A DNA stretch of 64,000 nt from VAZQ01 sp963771845 (GTDB lineage Bacteria; Pseudomonadota; Alphaproteobacteria; Rhizobiales; Xanthobacteraceae): contig CAVYVC010000042.1 in NCBI GenBank assembly GCA_963771845.1, positions 66,507 to 130,506 of the forward strand, in the 5' to 3' direction. Shown piece after piece: positions 1 through 7,943 of this stretch. The stretch's first letter is position 1, and each line of letters begins with the position of its first letter. The notes under the pieces are model-generated. The model ran no database searches, was not told the DNA's origin, and worked only from the letters and a program-made list of their open reading frames with translations. Made by a program: the position numbers and the translations under genes.

Positions 1-331
1 GGATGAACAAACCGCCGGCGACAATACCGCCGGGCACGCGATGCATGAGCCAGCCGACATAGGTCGCAAGCAGCTGCGTTTCAGGCCCCGGTAGCGCGAT
101 GGAGTAGTTGAGCGCGTTGAGAAACCTCGCTTCGGAAATCCAGCGCTTTTCCTCCACCAGGGTGCGGTGCATGGCAGCGAGTTGTACGGCAGGGCTGCCG
201 AAGCTCAGCAGTGCAAGCCGCGACCAGACGCCAAGCGTGTGACGCAGCGCTGGCGGGCTGCCCGCATCCATTCCGGTTCCGGCATCTGAGATCGGCTTGC
301 TGCGCGTCGCAAGAGAGTCCGTGGCGGTCAT
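1..331 (-). CDS. chrA: Chromate transporter ChrA, N-terminal part (cut by window edge)
   Basis: The first 110 codons are inside the window and the rest lies to the left. After a hydrophilic leader of about 30 residues comes the start of a CHR domain: a WSRLALLSFGSPAVQLAAMH stretch (the family's FGGP-type motif, here FGSP), then VEEKRWISEARFLNAL and the LPGPE-like ALPGPETQLL, leading into the second membrane segment. ChrA proteins export chromate, and some members carry sulfate, across the inner membrane. The ATG is at 331-329. No weighty neighbour supports a resistance operon here. The family call rests on the motif order, which is characteristic. Whether this is the long two-domain or the short form cannot be decided. 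Confidence 0.85.
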   Translation of the reverse strand, partial: MTATDSLATRSKPISDAGTGMDAGSPPALRHTLGVWSRLALLSFGSPAVQLAAMHRTLVEEKRWISEARFLNALNYSIALPGPETQLLATYVGWLMHRVPGGIVAGGLFI

Positions 332-788
332 ACCTATGTTCCACCGCTACGAACGGTTTCTGCGTGATTGCTTCCAAAGAATGAGGAGCATATTCTCATC
401 AGCGAGTGGAACGCAATCAACTACTGTTCTTGCTTGACAGCGTGCAGGAAGAAGCAATCCGCGACGAGGCCGCGGCGTCGCTGTCGCAGCCGCGCGCGCA
501 GCTTGCACGCACTCTTGCTGCACGCGAGCGTGAAAGAAATAGTTCCGATGGAAACGCTGTGAGGAGATGAATATCCGCAGTTCACGGGCCATGGCGTTTG
601 AAGGACCGTGAAAAGCCTCAGAGCATATGTCGAACACGTTGATCTTCACGGGTTTGGTCGATTACACCGCCCGCAAATGGGCAGCCTTTTCGCCTCTGAA
701 TATCCGGCCAATAACGATGAAAATGGTCTTGCTGGATCGGAAAAATCATACCATTCTTGCCGCTTCGACAAACGCAGGGAGCACGCTC
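332..788. other. Intergenic region between chrA and the DUF1036 gene
   Basis: About 460 bases with no convincing gene. It must hold the promoters of the leftward chrA gene and of the rightward exported protein. A short inverted repeat, ATGAG at 381-385 and CTCAT at 395-399, sits about 50 bases upstream of the chrA start and could be an operator, but it is short. Open frames here are Arg/Ala-rich, lack ribosome binding sites and look non-coding. Confidence 0.5.
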
Positions 789-1223
789 ATGCTGGGTACG
801 AGATGGGGCCTGTCAGTAGTTTTTGTCTCATTGGCAACGCTGCTGATCGGGGTCGGCGAGGCAAGGAGCCAGGCGGCGCAGCTTCAGGTTTGCAACCAAT
901 CTAATCAGACAGCATATGTGGCAGTCGCCCGGCACGCTGGCTTCAACGATCCGCGCCTTATCCTTTCGGGCTGGTACAACGTGGGCCCCGACTCCTGCAA
1001 CATGTTCAATATCTTTATACCGTGGGGTGATTTTTACCTCTACGCAGATGGCGACCAAGGCGGGGTTTGGAGCGGAAATGATACGCGATTTTGTGTTACC
1101 GATCAGGCCTTTTCGAGATGGGTTGACCCCTCGCCTGGTTGTCCGCCCGGCCTCTTTATCGTCGGATTCAATCGGTATTATACTTCCGGCACCTCCGTTG
1201 TTACTTGGACCTTAAACCCATGA
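789..1223 (+). CDS. Exported DUF1036 protein, copy A
   Basis: Predicted exported protein of 144 residues. The ATG at 789 is preferred over in-frame upstream starts because AGGGAG lies 8 bases before it and a clean signal peptide follows (hydrophobic core about residues 8-24, likely cleavage after ARSQA). The mature part has the DUF1036 pattern: a CN near the start, LILSGWY, a Cys about 10 residues later, DFYLYA, a WSG near the middle, then FCV and a second Cys-Pro. In characterised genomes the family has no firm function. It is clearly paralogous to the protein at 19651-20070. It converges with the small exported protein at 1326-1586, an arrangement repeated in the second locus. Confidence 0.85.
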   Translation: MLGTRWGLSVVFVSLATLLIGVGEARSQAAQLQVCNQSNQTAYVAVARHAGFNDPRLILSGWYNVGPDSCNMFNIFIPWGDFYLYADGDQGGVWSGNDTRFCVTDQAFSRWVDPSPGCPPGLFIVGFNRYYTSGTSVVTWTLNP

Positions 1224-1325
1224 GAGTGGTTCAAGTCGTGGGTGCACGGCGGCTTCGCGCCCGGCAGAACGTTCTCGGCCGGGCCGCATCTAGGACAGCG
1301 TAGTTACCGCAGGGACGAAAGCCGG

Positions 1326-1586
1326 CTATCGCTTCGGCGCGGGCTGCAGCACTAGCTCGCCTGTTTTGCTGGCGGTTTGCTGTGCAGACGGGGCAATCGA
1401 AGATTTCTTCACCTTCGATGGGTCCACTTTGGGAGCGGGGAGAGCAGTCCCCTCCGAGAGCGTATTGGGAACGCTCTGTGCAAAGCCGCTCGGCTGAGAC
1501 GTTTGCGCCTGGCTGGCGACGGGGGCTAGACAAGCGATACCCATCACTGCGGCAGACAATGCTGCGATGACGATACGGGAGTTCAT
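1326..1586 (-). CDS. Small exported protein (86 aa), partner of DUF1036 copy A
   Basis: An 86-residue protein with a Sec signal peptide (MNSRIVIAALSAAVMGIACL then APVASQAQ) and a short, low-complexity mature part rich in Ser, Ala, Pro, Thr and Lys, with no Cys after the signal. AGAGG lies about 9 bases upstream of the ATG. Length, the MxxRIVIA start and a Ser/Pro/Lys-rich tail resemble the 85-residue protein at 19282-19539. Both stand tail to tail with a DUF1036 gene. No function is known; a periplasmic role is inferred only from the signal peptide. Confidence 0.7.
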   Translation of the reverse strand: MNSRIVIAALSAAVMGIACLAPVASQAQTSQPSGFAQSVPNTLSEGTALPAPKVDPSKVKKSSIAPSAQQTASKTGELVLQPAPKR

Positions 1587-2018
1587 TTCAAGTTACCTCT
1601 CCGAATTGCTCAAGTCCTTTCTGGACCGGCAGGTGTTGCTCGAGTGTCGCCCTGCGGCTGCAGCCGAGCCATCGTTTATAGACGCGACCATAGCCTTGGG
1701 GATGACCCTAAGGGCCTGCTGAGACATAATTGTGGCCAGCGTCCTTCGCCTATTGTGCATACCGAAAATCGGACTCTGCAATATCATGAGGAAAACCGCC
1801 CAAATACGGTTCTCAAGTAATGACGCCAGGGGAGCTCAATCGCGTGCTCTCGCAAAAACTTGCAAACCGCCCCGGTGGACAATCACGCGGCCGTGAGCTT
1901 GTCTTGCACCGGGCCATCCGACGAAGCGTTCGGTCCTTGGCCGGCAGCGCGCTCGCTGGCACGCGCTTCCCCGCAATCTGACCGGCCGCGGATAAGCACA
2001 GACCACCTGCTCAATCGC
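1587..2018. other. Intergenic region upstream of the antiporter gene
   Basis: About 430 bases holding the presumed promoter of the leftward small exported protein and the leader of the antiporter gene. The antiporter frame stays open from 1860, but the extra 53 residues are hydrophilic and unlike a transporter N-terminus. No hairpin, repeat or RNA motif was recognised. Confidence 0.4.
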
Positions 2019-3446
2019 ATGCCGCGGCGAGCGACAGTTCTTCTGAGCACTGGCCTGGCGCTGCTCGCGCCGCAGAACGCGTGGGCGGCTCCCGTCCTCG
2101 ATGGCTCGACCCTGCGCTGGCCGTGGGCGCTACCGTTTATCGGTATCCTGCTCACCATTGCAAGCGGACCGTTGCTGTTCCCCAAAATCTGGCATCGCCA
2201 TTACGGCAAGCTCGCTTTCGTCTGGGGCACGCTTACAGTCGCGCCGCTCGCCGCTGTTTTTGGCGTGCCGATTGCGGCCGGCGCGTTCGTGCACGCCATG
2301 CTGGCGGAATATTTGAGCTTCATCGTGCTCCTGTTCGCGCTTTATGTTGTAGCGGGTGGAATTCTTCTGACCGGCCATCTGCGCGGAACGCCGGTCACCA
2401 ATACCGTCATTCTGGCGTTCGGCACGCTGATTGCGAGCGTTGTCGGCACCACGGGCGCGGCGATGATTCTCATTCGTCCTCTCATTCGCGCCAATGCCGC
2501 GCGCCTGCACAATATCCACGTCATTGTTTTTTTCATTCTTCTGGTCGGCAATATCGGCGGCGCACTGTCTCCCCTCGGCGATCCGCCGCTTTTCGTCGGT
2601 TTCCTGCGTGGCGTTGATTTCTTCTGGACCACCCGCAATCTCTGGCAGCAGACCGCGTTCGTTGCAGGTCTCGTCCTGACAGCGTTCGTCGCCCTCGATC
2701 TTTGGCATTACCGGGCAGATCGCAGGATCACGACTGTTGGCGAAAACGTCCCCCCGACCCAGCTCGGCATCAGCGGCGGCATTAATCTCGTCCTGATTGC
2801 GGGGATTGTGGGCGCCATTCTCGCCTCGGCGATCTGGCAACCGGGCATGCGCTTCGAGGTCTACGGCACCGTTCTTGAGCTCCAAGATGTCGTTCGCGAC
2901 GGTGCGTTGGTGTTGATCGCGCTCATCTCGCTTGCCCTTACGCCCAACGAGCACCGGGAAGCGAACGGCTTTACCTGGGACCCGATCGTGGAAGTTGCCA
3001 TCTTGTTTGCCGGCATCTTCACCTGCATCATCCCGGTCATTGCCGTGCTCGAAGCGGGCAATCAGGGTGCCTTTTCCTGGCTGCTTGACGCTGTCACTAC
3101 GGACGAAGGAAGCCCGCATGCGGCGGCTTATTTCTGGTTGTCGGGAATTCTCTCCGCCGTCCTCGACAACGCGCCGACATACCTTGTTTTCTTCGAGCTT
3201 GCCGGCGGCAACGCAGGCGAGCTCATGGGACCGCTTGCCCCCGCCCTTGCGGCGATCTCAATGGGCGCCGTCTACATGGGCGCCATGAGCTATCTCGGCA
3301 ATGCGCCCAATCTGATGATCTATGCCATCGCCGTCGAGCGCGGCATCAAGATGCCAAGCTTCCTTGGCTTCATGATCTGGTCGAGCACGATCATGCTGCC
3401 CGTCCTCGCGCTCGTTACTTTCGTTTTCGTCGCGCCACCTTGGTAG
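2019..3446 (+). CDS. Sodium:proton antiporter, NhaD/ArsB-like (ion transporter superfamily)
   Basis: Polytopic inner-membrane protein of about 475 residues. The first hydrophobic stretch ends in NAWAAP and may be a cleaved signal. About a dozen further segments follow. A GNIGGALSPLGDPPLF loop and, near the C-terminus, a second SYLGNAPNLM loop are the paired discontinuous-helix loops typical of the ArsB/NhaD/CitMHS superfamily, as is the LDNAPTYLVF segment between them. I infer exchange of Na+ for H+. The exact ion is not fixed by sequence. The ATG at 2019 has no strong ribosome binding site, so the start is uncertain. The last 32 bases overlap the 3' end of the leftward ridA-like gene, so the two transcripts collide. 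Confidence 0.8.
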   Translation: MPRRATVLLSTGLALLAPQNAWAAPVLDGSTLRWPWALPFIGILLTIASGPLLFPKIWHRHYGKLAFVWGTLTVAPLAAVFGVPIAAGAFVHAMLAEYLSFIVLLFALYVVAGGILLTGHLRGTPVTNTVILAFGTLIASVVGTTGAAMILIRPLIRANAARLHNIHVIVFFILLVGNIGGALSPLGDPPLFVGFLRGVDFFWTTRNLWQQTAFVAGLVLTAFVALDLWHYRADRRITTVGENVPPTQLGISGGINLVLIAGIVGAILASAIWQPGMRFEVYGTVLELQDVVRDGALVLIALISLALTPNEHREANGFTWDPIVEVAILFAGIFTCIIPVIAVLEAGNQGAFSWLLDAVTTDEGSPHAAAYFWLSGILSAVLDNAPTYLVFFELAGGNAGELMGPLAPALAAISMGAVYMGAMSYLGNAPNLMIYAIAVERGIKMPSFLGFMIWSSTIMLPVLALVTFVFVAPPW

Positions 3447-3885
3447 CAGAACGGTTGGCGCCCGTGCTGCGCGCCGCCTTCTTTCGGGCGGTCACCGGCA
3501 ATACCGCAACCGCCTCGATCTCCAGCAAAGCGCCCTCACGCGCAAGACCGGATATGGCAATGGTGGTGCTCGCGGGCCGATTCTGGTCGGCGAGATAGCT
3601 GTCGCGCACCTGGCGAAAGACCGGAAGATATTTCACGTCGACGAGATAGTTGTTGAACTTCACCACGTGCTGGAACTGTCCGCCAACGGCGGCGAGCGCA
3701 GTCTTGAGATTTTCGAAAGTCTGCACCGCCTGGAGGCGAAATTCGCTGCTAAGCTTGCCTTCGCGATCGTTGCCGAGCTGGCCGGCGATGTAGACGAGCC
3801 GGGCCGGAGCGGTGACCTCGACGACGTGGGTATAACCCGGCGGTTTGGACAGTCCCTGCGGATTGATGAAACGGATTTGACTCAC
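3415..3885 (-). CDS. RidA/YjgF family protein lacking the catalytic arginine
   Basis: A 156-residue protein with one RidA domain (residues about 1-132) and a basic tail rich in Lys, Arg and Ala. The GTG at 3885 is chosen because AGGAGG precedes it by the right distance. Family landmarks are YIAGQLGND, FENLKTALAAVGG and LEIEAVAVLP. RidA enzymes hydrolyse enamine/imine intermediates using an Arg in a PAR(S/T) motif. Here the motif reads RPASTT, so Ser106 replaces that Arg. This argues for a non-deaminase Rid subfamily with unknown activity. It contrasts with the triple RidA at 37127-38383, which keeps the Arg in all copies. Confidence 0.85.
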   Translation of the reverse strand: MSQIRFINPQGLSKPPGYTHVVEVTAPARLVYIAGQLGNDREGKLSSEFRLQAVQTFENLKTALAAVGGQFQHVVKFNNYLVDVKYLPVFRQVRDSYLADQNRPASTTIAISGLAREGALLEIEAVAVLPVTARKKAARSTGANRSATKVARRKRK

Positions 3886-4153
3886 GGGCTCCTCCTGTTT
3901 GCGTGCGGCCTGAAACATATCACGTTTCTGCCGCGCCGGATGTTTGTTAACGGTTCGATTACCTTCCGTGGTAATGCCTGTTTACGATTGTGACATAGCG
4001 ACAAGAACGCAACATCGTGTCCCCTTGCTCGCGCCTTACGCCGGTACCGGAGGGGACACACTTCCGCCCGGACGCACTGGCATTTTCTCGCATGCGCCCG
4101 GAAAGTCGCTGGGCGTGTTTGGGGGGATTCTCGCTTTGTCTATTCGTCGCCCG

Positions 4154-4861
4154 ATGGGCTCAGGGTGCGGCGCCAAGCATATTATCTGTTCCGGCATTGT
4201 CGTCCTGACGCTTGTGGTGACGAGCGGATCGGCTTGCGCCCAGAATTTTTTTGAAGCGCTGTTCGGAAGCCTGTGGAAAACGCCGCCGACCGCCTATGCC
4301 GATCCTTCCGGGCAGCTCAACCCGTTCGGAGAACACCTGGATGCGGGCGGGACGGCTTACTGCGTTCGCTTGTGCGACGGCCGTTATTTCCCCATCCAAC
4401 GCCATGCGAACATCACGACCGCGCAGGCTTGCAGCTCCTTCTGTCCCGCAAGCGCAACCAAGATCTACAGCGGCGGCAGCATCGAACACGCCGTCGGCTC
4501 GGACGGAAAGCGATATTCGGAGCTCGATACTGCCTTTGTGTATCGAGCGAAGATCGTGCCGGGCTGCACGTGCAACGGCAAGGACGCGTTCGGATTGGTC
4601 AACACTAAAATTGCCGACGATACGACCCTTCACCCCGGCGACATCGTTGCGACCAATACCGGCCTGATGGCGTATAACGGCGGCAGCAACCAGCCCAATT
4701 TCACGCCCATCCAGGCCTATAGCGCGCTGTCGCCGGACCTGCGACGCACGCTCGCGGAGACCAAAGTGACACCCGTAACGGAAAAGCCCGCAGCTCCGGT
4801 CAAGCAGGCGCAGGCGAGCCCGCGCGGCAGCAAGAACAAGCGGGTTCAGGCCGACAGGTAG
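4154..4861 (+). CDS. DUF2865 exported protein
   Basis: About 235 residues with an N-terminal hydrophobic signal ending SGSACAQ, then a mature domain with the DUF2865 core: YCVRLCDGRYFPI, a CSSFCPA pair, KIYSGGSIE and a CTCNG turn. The regularly spaced Cys pairs suggest disulfides in the periplasm. The C-terminus is a basic, Pro/Lys/Arg-rich tail. The family is common in Hyphomicrobiales and has no established function. The start is uncertain: ATG 4154 gives a sensible signal peptide but has no clear ribosome binding site, and a TTG four codons earlier is preceded by a G-rich run. The 3' end overlaps the opposing oxidoreductase gene by 16 bases. Confidence 0.8.
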   Translation: MGSGCGAKHIICSGIVVLTLVVTSGSACAQNFFEALFGSLWKTPPTAYADPSGQLNPFGEHLDAGGTAYCVRLCDGRYFPIQRHANITTAQACSSFCPASATKIYSGGSIEHAVGSDGKRYSELDTAFVYRAKIVPGCTCNGKDAFGLVNTKIADDTTLHPGDIVATNTGLMAYNGGSNQPNFTPIQAYSALSPDLRRTLAETKVTPVTEKPAAPVKQAQASPRGSKNKRVQADR

Positions 4862-5949
4862 TCCGCGACGTCTTCGGCAAGCGACAGCGCGCAGGTCAGC
4901 CCCGGCGATTCGATCCCGAACAGGTGCACCATTCGGGGAAGTCCGTGCTGGCGCGGCCCCTCGATCATGAAATCGGCGGCGGGCTCGCCGGCTCCCGTCA
5001 GCTTGGGCCGAATCCCGGCATAGTCCGGCGCGAGCGAATCGTCCGGCAGGTTCGGCCAGTAGTCGCGGATGCGCGCGTAGAAATCTTTCGCCCGGCGCGG
5101 CTCGACGTCATAGTTCTCGCTCTCGATCCATTCGACATCGGGCCCAAACCGCATCCGGCCGGCAAGATCAAGCGTCACGTGGACGCCAAGCCCCCCGGGC
5201 ACTGGCGCGGGATAGATCAAGCGCGAAAAGGCGGGGCGGCCGCAATAGCTGAAATAATTTCCCTTCGCGAGAACGAGGCGTGGTACGCGCTCGGGCGGAT
5301 AACCTTGCGTGGCGCGCGCGAGCTTTTGCGCACCGAGGCCGGCGCAATTGACCACCGCATCAAAGACGATCGATTCTCCACCAAAATGAGCCTGCCACCC
5401 GCCACGGACTTGAGCGAGGCGATCAATGCGCGTGTTGAAGGCAACATCGCCGCGGCGGTCCTCAAAATCGCCGCGCAGCGCCAGCATGAAACTATGGCTG
5501 TCGATAATGCCGGTTTCCGGCGAGCTCATCGCCGCGACGCAGGCAAGCTGTGGCTCGAGCCGCTTCGCCGCGGCACCATCGATGATTTCGACGCCTTCCA
5601 CCCCATTGGCCTGCGCCTGCTTGAAGATTGTTTCGAGGCGGGTGACCTCGCTCTCATTCGTGGCGACGACGAGCTTGCCGTACTTGCGATGGGGCACGCC
5701 ATGGGTGGCGCAGAAATCATAGAGCATGCGGCGGCCGCGCGGGCAGTGATAGGCGCGCAACGAGCCGGTCGGATAATAGAGTCCGCCGTGAATGACCTCG
5801 CTGTTGCGTGAAGAGATGCCGGTGCCGATGCCGCTTTCGGCCTCCGCGACGATGACCTCATGGCCGCGCTGCGCCATGGCGCGCGCGACGGCGAGACCGA
5901 CCACGCCGGCCCCGACCACCAGCACCTGCATGCTCGCTGCCTCGCTCAC
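4846..5949 (-). CDS. FAD-dependent oxidoreductase, L-2-hydroxyglutarate oxidase-like
   Basis: A 367-residue DAO-family flavoprotein. The dinucleotide-binding VVGAGVVGLAVARAMAQRG is at residues 10-28, followed by the family's SSRNSEVIHGGLYYPTGSL, which resembles the 2-hydroxyglutarate oxidase (LhgO) subgroup. The C-terminus carries FGIESPGLTCALSLAEDV. I infer oxidation of a 2-hydroxy acid or similar substrate with electrons passed to FAD; the substrate is not proven. The GTG start overlaps the stop of pobA in GTGA, so the two are translationally coupled. An ATG seven codons in is an alternative start. Coupling to pobA suggests a shared aromatic-acid or dicarboxylate context. Confidence 0.8.
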   Translation of the reverse strand: MSEAASMQVLVVGAGVVGLAVARAMAQRGHEVIVAEAESGIGTGISSRNSEVIHGGLYYPTGSLRAYHCPRGRRMLYDFCATHGVPHRKYGKLVVATNESEVTRLETIFKQAQANGVEGVEIIDGAAAKRLEPQLACVAAMSSPETGIIDSHSFMLALRGDFEDRRGDVAFNTRIDRLAQVRGGWQAHFGGESIVFDAVVNCAGLGAQKLARATQGYPPERVPRLVLAKGNYFSYCGRPAFSRLIYPAPVPGGLGVHVTLDLAGRMRFGPDVEWIESENYDVEPRRAKDFYARIRDYWPNLPDDSLAPDYAGIRPKLTGAGEPAADFMIEGPRQHGLPRMVHLFGIESPGLTCALSLAEDVADYLSA

Positions 5950-7115
5950 GCCTCGACCGGCAGACCGGCATAGTTCTCGGCCATGGACCGGGCGGCAGCC
6001 TGCGAGCTCGTCACATAATCGAGCTCAGCGAGCTGGCGCTTGCGATCGAAGGCGTTGTGATTGGGATCGAGGTGGAACAGCTGAGTCATCCACCACGAAA
6101 ACCGCTGCGCCTTCCACACCCGCCGCAGACAGGTTGCGGAATAACGGTCCAACAGATCGGTGTTGCCTGAGCGATAGTATCTTGTAATCGCACGGCACAG
6201 GACCAGGACGTCGGCCAAGGCCAGATTCATTCCTTTTGCCCCCGTGGGCGGCTGGATGTGCGCGGAGTTGCCGGCGAGAAACAGCCGGCCATACTGCATC
6301 GGCTCGAGCACGAAGCTGCGCATGGTCGTGATGCCCTTCTGCAGCATGCTTCCCTCGGCGAGGGGTCGCGTGCCACCCAGCCGGGCATGCAGCTCCTGCC
6401 AGATGCGCGTGTCGGGCCAGTTCTCGATGTCATCGTCGGGCGGGCATTGCACGTAGAGACGCGCCAGCGTCGGCGAGCGCATTGTGTAAAGCGCAAACCC
6501 GCGATCGTGGTAGGAATAGATCAGCTCATGCTCCGGTGGCGGCGATTCGGAAAGAATGCCCACCCAATTGAACGGATATTCGCGGTCATAGGCCGTGAGC
6601 GCGCTTGCCGGAATGCTGGGGCGGCAGATACCGTGGAAGCCGTCACAACCACCGATGAAGTCACAGACGATCTCGTGCCCCTTCCCGGCATGCAGAAAAC
6701 GGATCTTTGGCGCCTTGCCGCCTAAATCATGCACGCTGACATCGGCGACCTCGAACAGGATCTGTCCGCCATCAGCGAGCCGCCGCGCCACCAGATCCTT
6801 GATCACCTCCTGCTGCCCATAGATGGTGACACCCTTGCCCACGAGCTCGCGGAAATTGATGTAGTGCAGAGCGCCCGCAAAGGCGAAATAGACGCCGTTG
6901 TGAAACATACCCTCGCGTTGCATGCGCTCGCCGACGCCGGTTTCCACAAGCAAATCGCTCGCCCATTGCTCGATCAGCCCGGCACGGATGCGGCCTTCGA
7001 TGTGCTCGCGGCTGCGGTTTTCCAAGATGATGGAATCGATGCCTTCCAGGTGGAGGAGATGGGAGAGCATCAACCCCGCCGGACCAGCGCCAACGATTGC
7101 AACCTGCGTGTGCAT
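5946..7115 (-). CDS. pobA: 4-hydroxybenzoate 3-monooxygenase
   Basis: Flavin monooxygenase that converts 4-hydroxybenzoate to protocatechuate with NADPH and O2. The 389 residues match the usual length. Visible landmarks are GAGPAG at residues 9-14, the EGRIRAG loop with Arg44, GGCDGFHG, and the substrate-site residues Tyr200, Arg213 and Tyr221 (Tyr201, Arg214 and Tyr222 in the Pseudomonas enzyme). ENYAGLP at the C-terminus carries the equivalent of Tyr385. The second FAD motif reads AGNSAHIQPPTGAKGMN: Asn replaces the near-universal Asp (Asp286 equivalent), which is unusual. An in-frame TTG four codons upstream is possible, but the ATG at 7115 matches family numbering. It is the first gene of a two-gene operon; no pobR-like regulator is adjacent. 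Confidence 0.9.
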   Translation of the reverse strand: MHTQVAIVGAGPAGLMLSHLLHLEGIDSIILENRSREHIEGRIRAGLIEQWASDLLVETGVGERMQREGMFHNGVYFAFAGALHYINFRELVGKGVTIYGQQEVIKDLVARRLADGGQILFEVADVSVHDLGGKAPKIRFLHAGKGHEIVCDFIGGCDGFHGICRPSIPASALTAYDREYPFNWVGILSESPPPEHELIYSYHDRGFALYTMRSPTLARLYVQCPPDDDIENWPDTRIWQELHARLGGTRPLAEGSMLQKGITTMRSFVLEPMQYGRLFLAGNSAHIQPPTGAKGMNLALADVLVLCRAITRYYRSGNTDLLDRYSATCLRRVWKAQRFSWWMTQLFHLDPNHNAFDRKRQLAELDYVTSSQAAARSMAENYAGLPVEA

Positions 7116-7579
7116 CCGATTTTCCAACGTGAAATCAAAGGTTCATAAATTCGGGTGTGAAAGCGACGCTTACGTTCTGCACGTTTGACATTTTCGAGGC
7201 CCCCTTTCGTTGCTCCCACAGTCGCAAAATAGGGTCAAGCCCGTCACTTCCCTCGAGCCAGGCGGGATGGGGGCCGAGGCGCAGCAATCTTCCCAAATGC
7301 CCCATAACTGGACTCATGACAGCCCGCCAAGGTGATCGGAGTCCATCCCTCAAGCTACCCACTGCAGACTTAGTTCCACAGCAAGAAACGGAGTGCTGTT
7401 TGCGTGCCGTAGGCTTAATTGACGTGTGATGCTCGCAACTCGCACCAGGAGCGAGGTTTGTCAGAACATGTGATGCCGCTTCGGTTTGATGCTCGCCCCA
7501 CGTCTCTCACCCCGTTCTTGGGCGATCGAAACAATTACCGCTACCAAGCGGCGTTTCTAACGAGGCTGGAGTACAACAC
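7116..7579. other. Intergenic region between pobA and a small Cys-rich gene
   Basis: About 460 bases between divergent genes, so it should hold the promoter for pobA and the one for the small protein. Short open frames occur on both strands but lack ribosome binding sites and family-like sequence. No RNA motif or repeat was recognised. Confidence 0.4.
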
Positions 7580-7771
7580 ATGACGGAATCCTCTGTTGGG
7601 AAGTGTTTTGGCGACAACCAGCAACGACCTAAGGACAATCCCGAGTTAAAGTTTACATTGCTTTGCCCAATTACCGGCCATCCGTGCGAAGGCGATCTTT
7701 CTTATCTATGCGAACAATACGGCTGCGCTCGCAAGGGTGGCTTATCGCCGCATCCCCATGAGAATTTCTGA
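7580..7771 (+). CDS. Small cysteine-rich protein (63 aa)
   Basis: A 63-residue soluble protein with a GGAG ribosome binding site about 10 bases before the ATG. The central part, from LLCPITGHPCEGD to YLCEQYGCARK, has four Cys spaced C-6-C-8-C-4-C, a pattern that could hold a zinc ion or an iron-sulfur cluster. The first Cys of the protein (residue 9) lies outside this block. The end GLSPHPHENF is His-rich. I have the impression that similar small proteins occur widely in Bradyrhizobium-type genomes, but no function is known to me. It stands alone, with the macA gene about 170 bases downstream. Confidence 0.6.
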   Translation: MTESSVGKCFGDNQQRPKDNPELKFTLLCPITGHPCEGDLSYLCEQYGCARKGGLSPHPHENF

Positions 7772-7943
7772 GTGGCGGCGGAGTTCGCGTGCAGCTGATC
7801 GGGGATCGGCTGGTGAATGCGCCGCTGCATCTCCTCTTGAACCATTTTTTGAAGATGCGAAGGGCCTCGTTTTACCCCAGCTCAAAACGCTGCTCCGGGA
7901 GCACTTGTTACGGCCCATATGACCGCATAACGTTGAAATTTCC

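Noticed and set aside
627..788. Longer start for the first DUF1036 protein.
   Set aside because: The added 54 residues put the signal peptide in the middle of the protein, and the ATG at 789 has a better ribosome binding site.
2130..3119. A 329-codon minus-strand frame inside the antiporter gene.
   Set aside because: The translation is rich in Arg, Asp, Glu and Asn with no family features, the usual shadow of a hydrophobic membrane-protein gene on the other strand.
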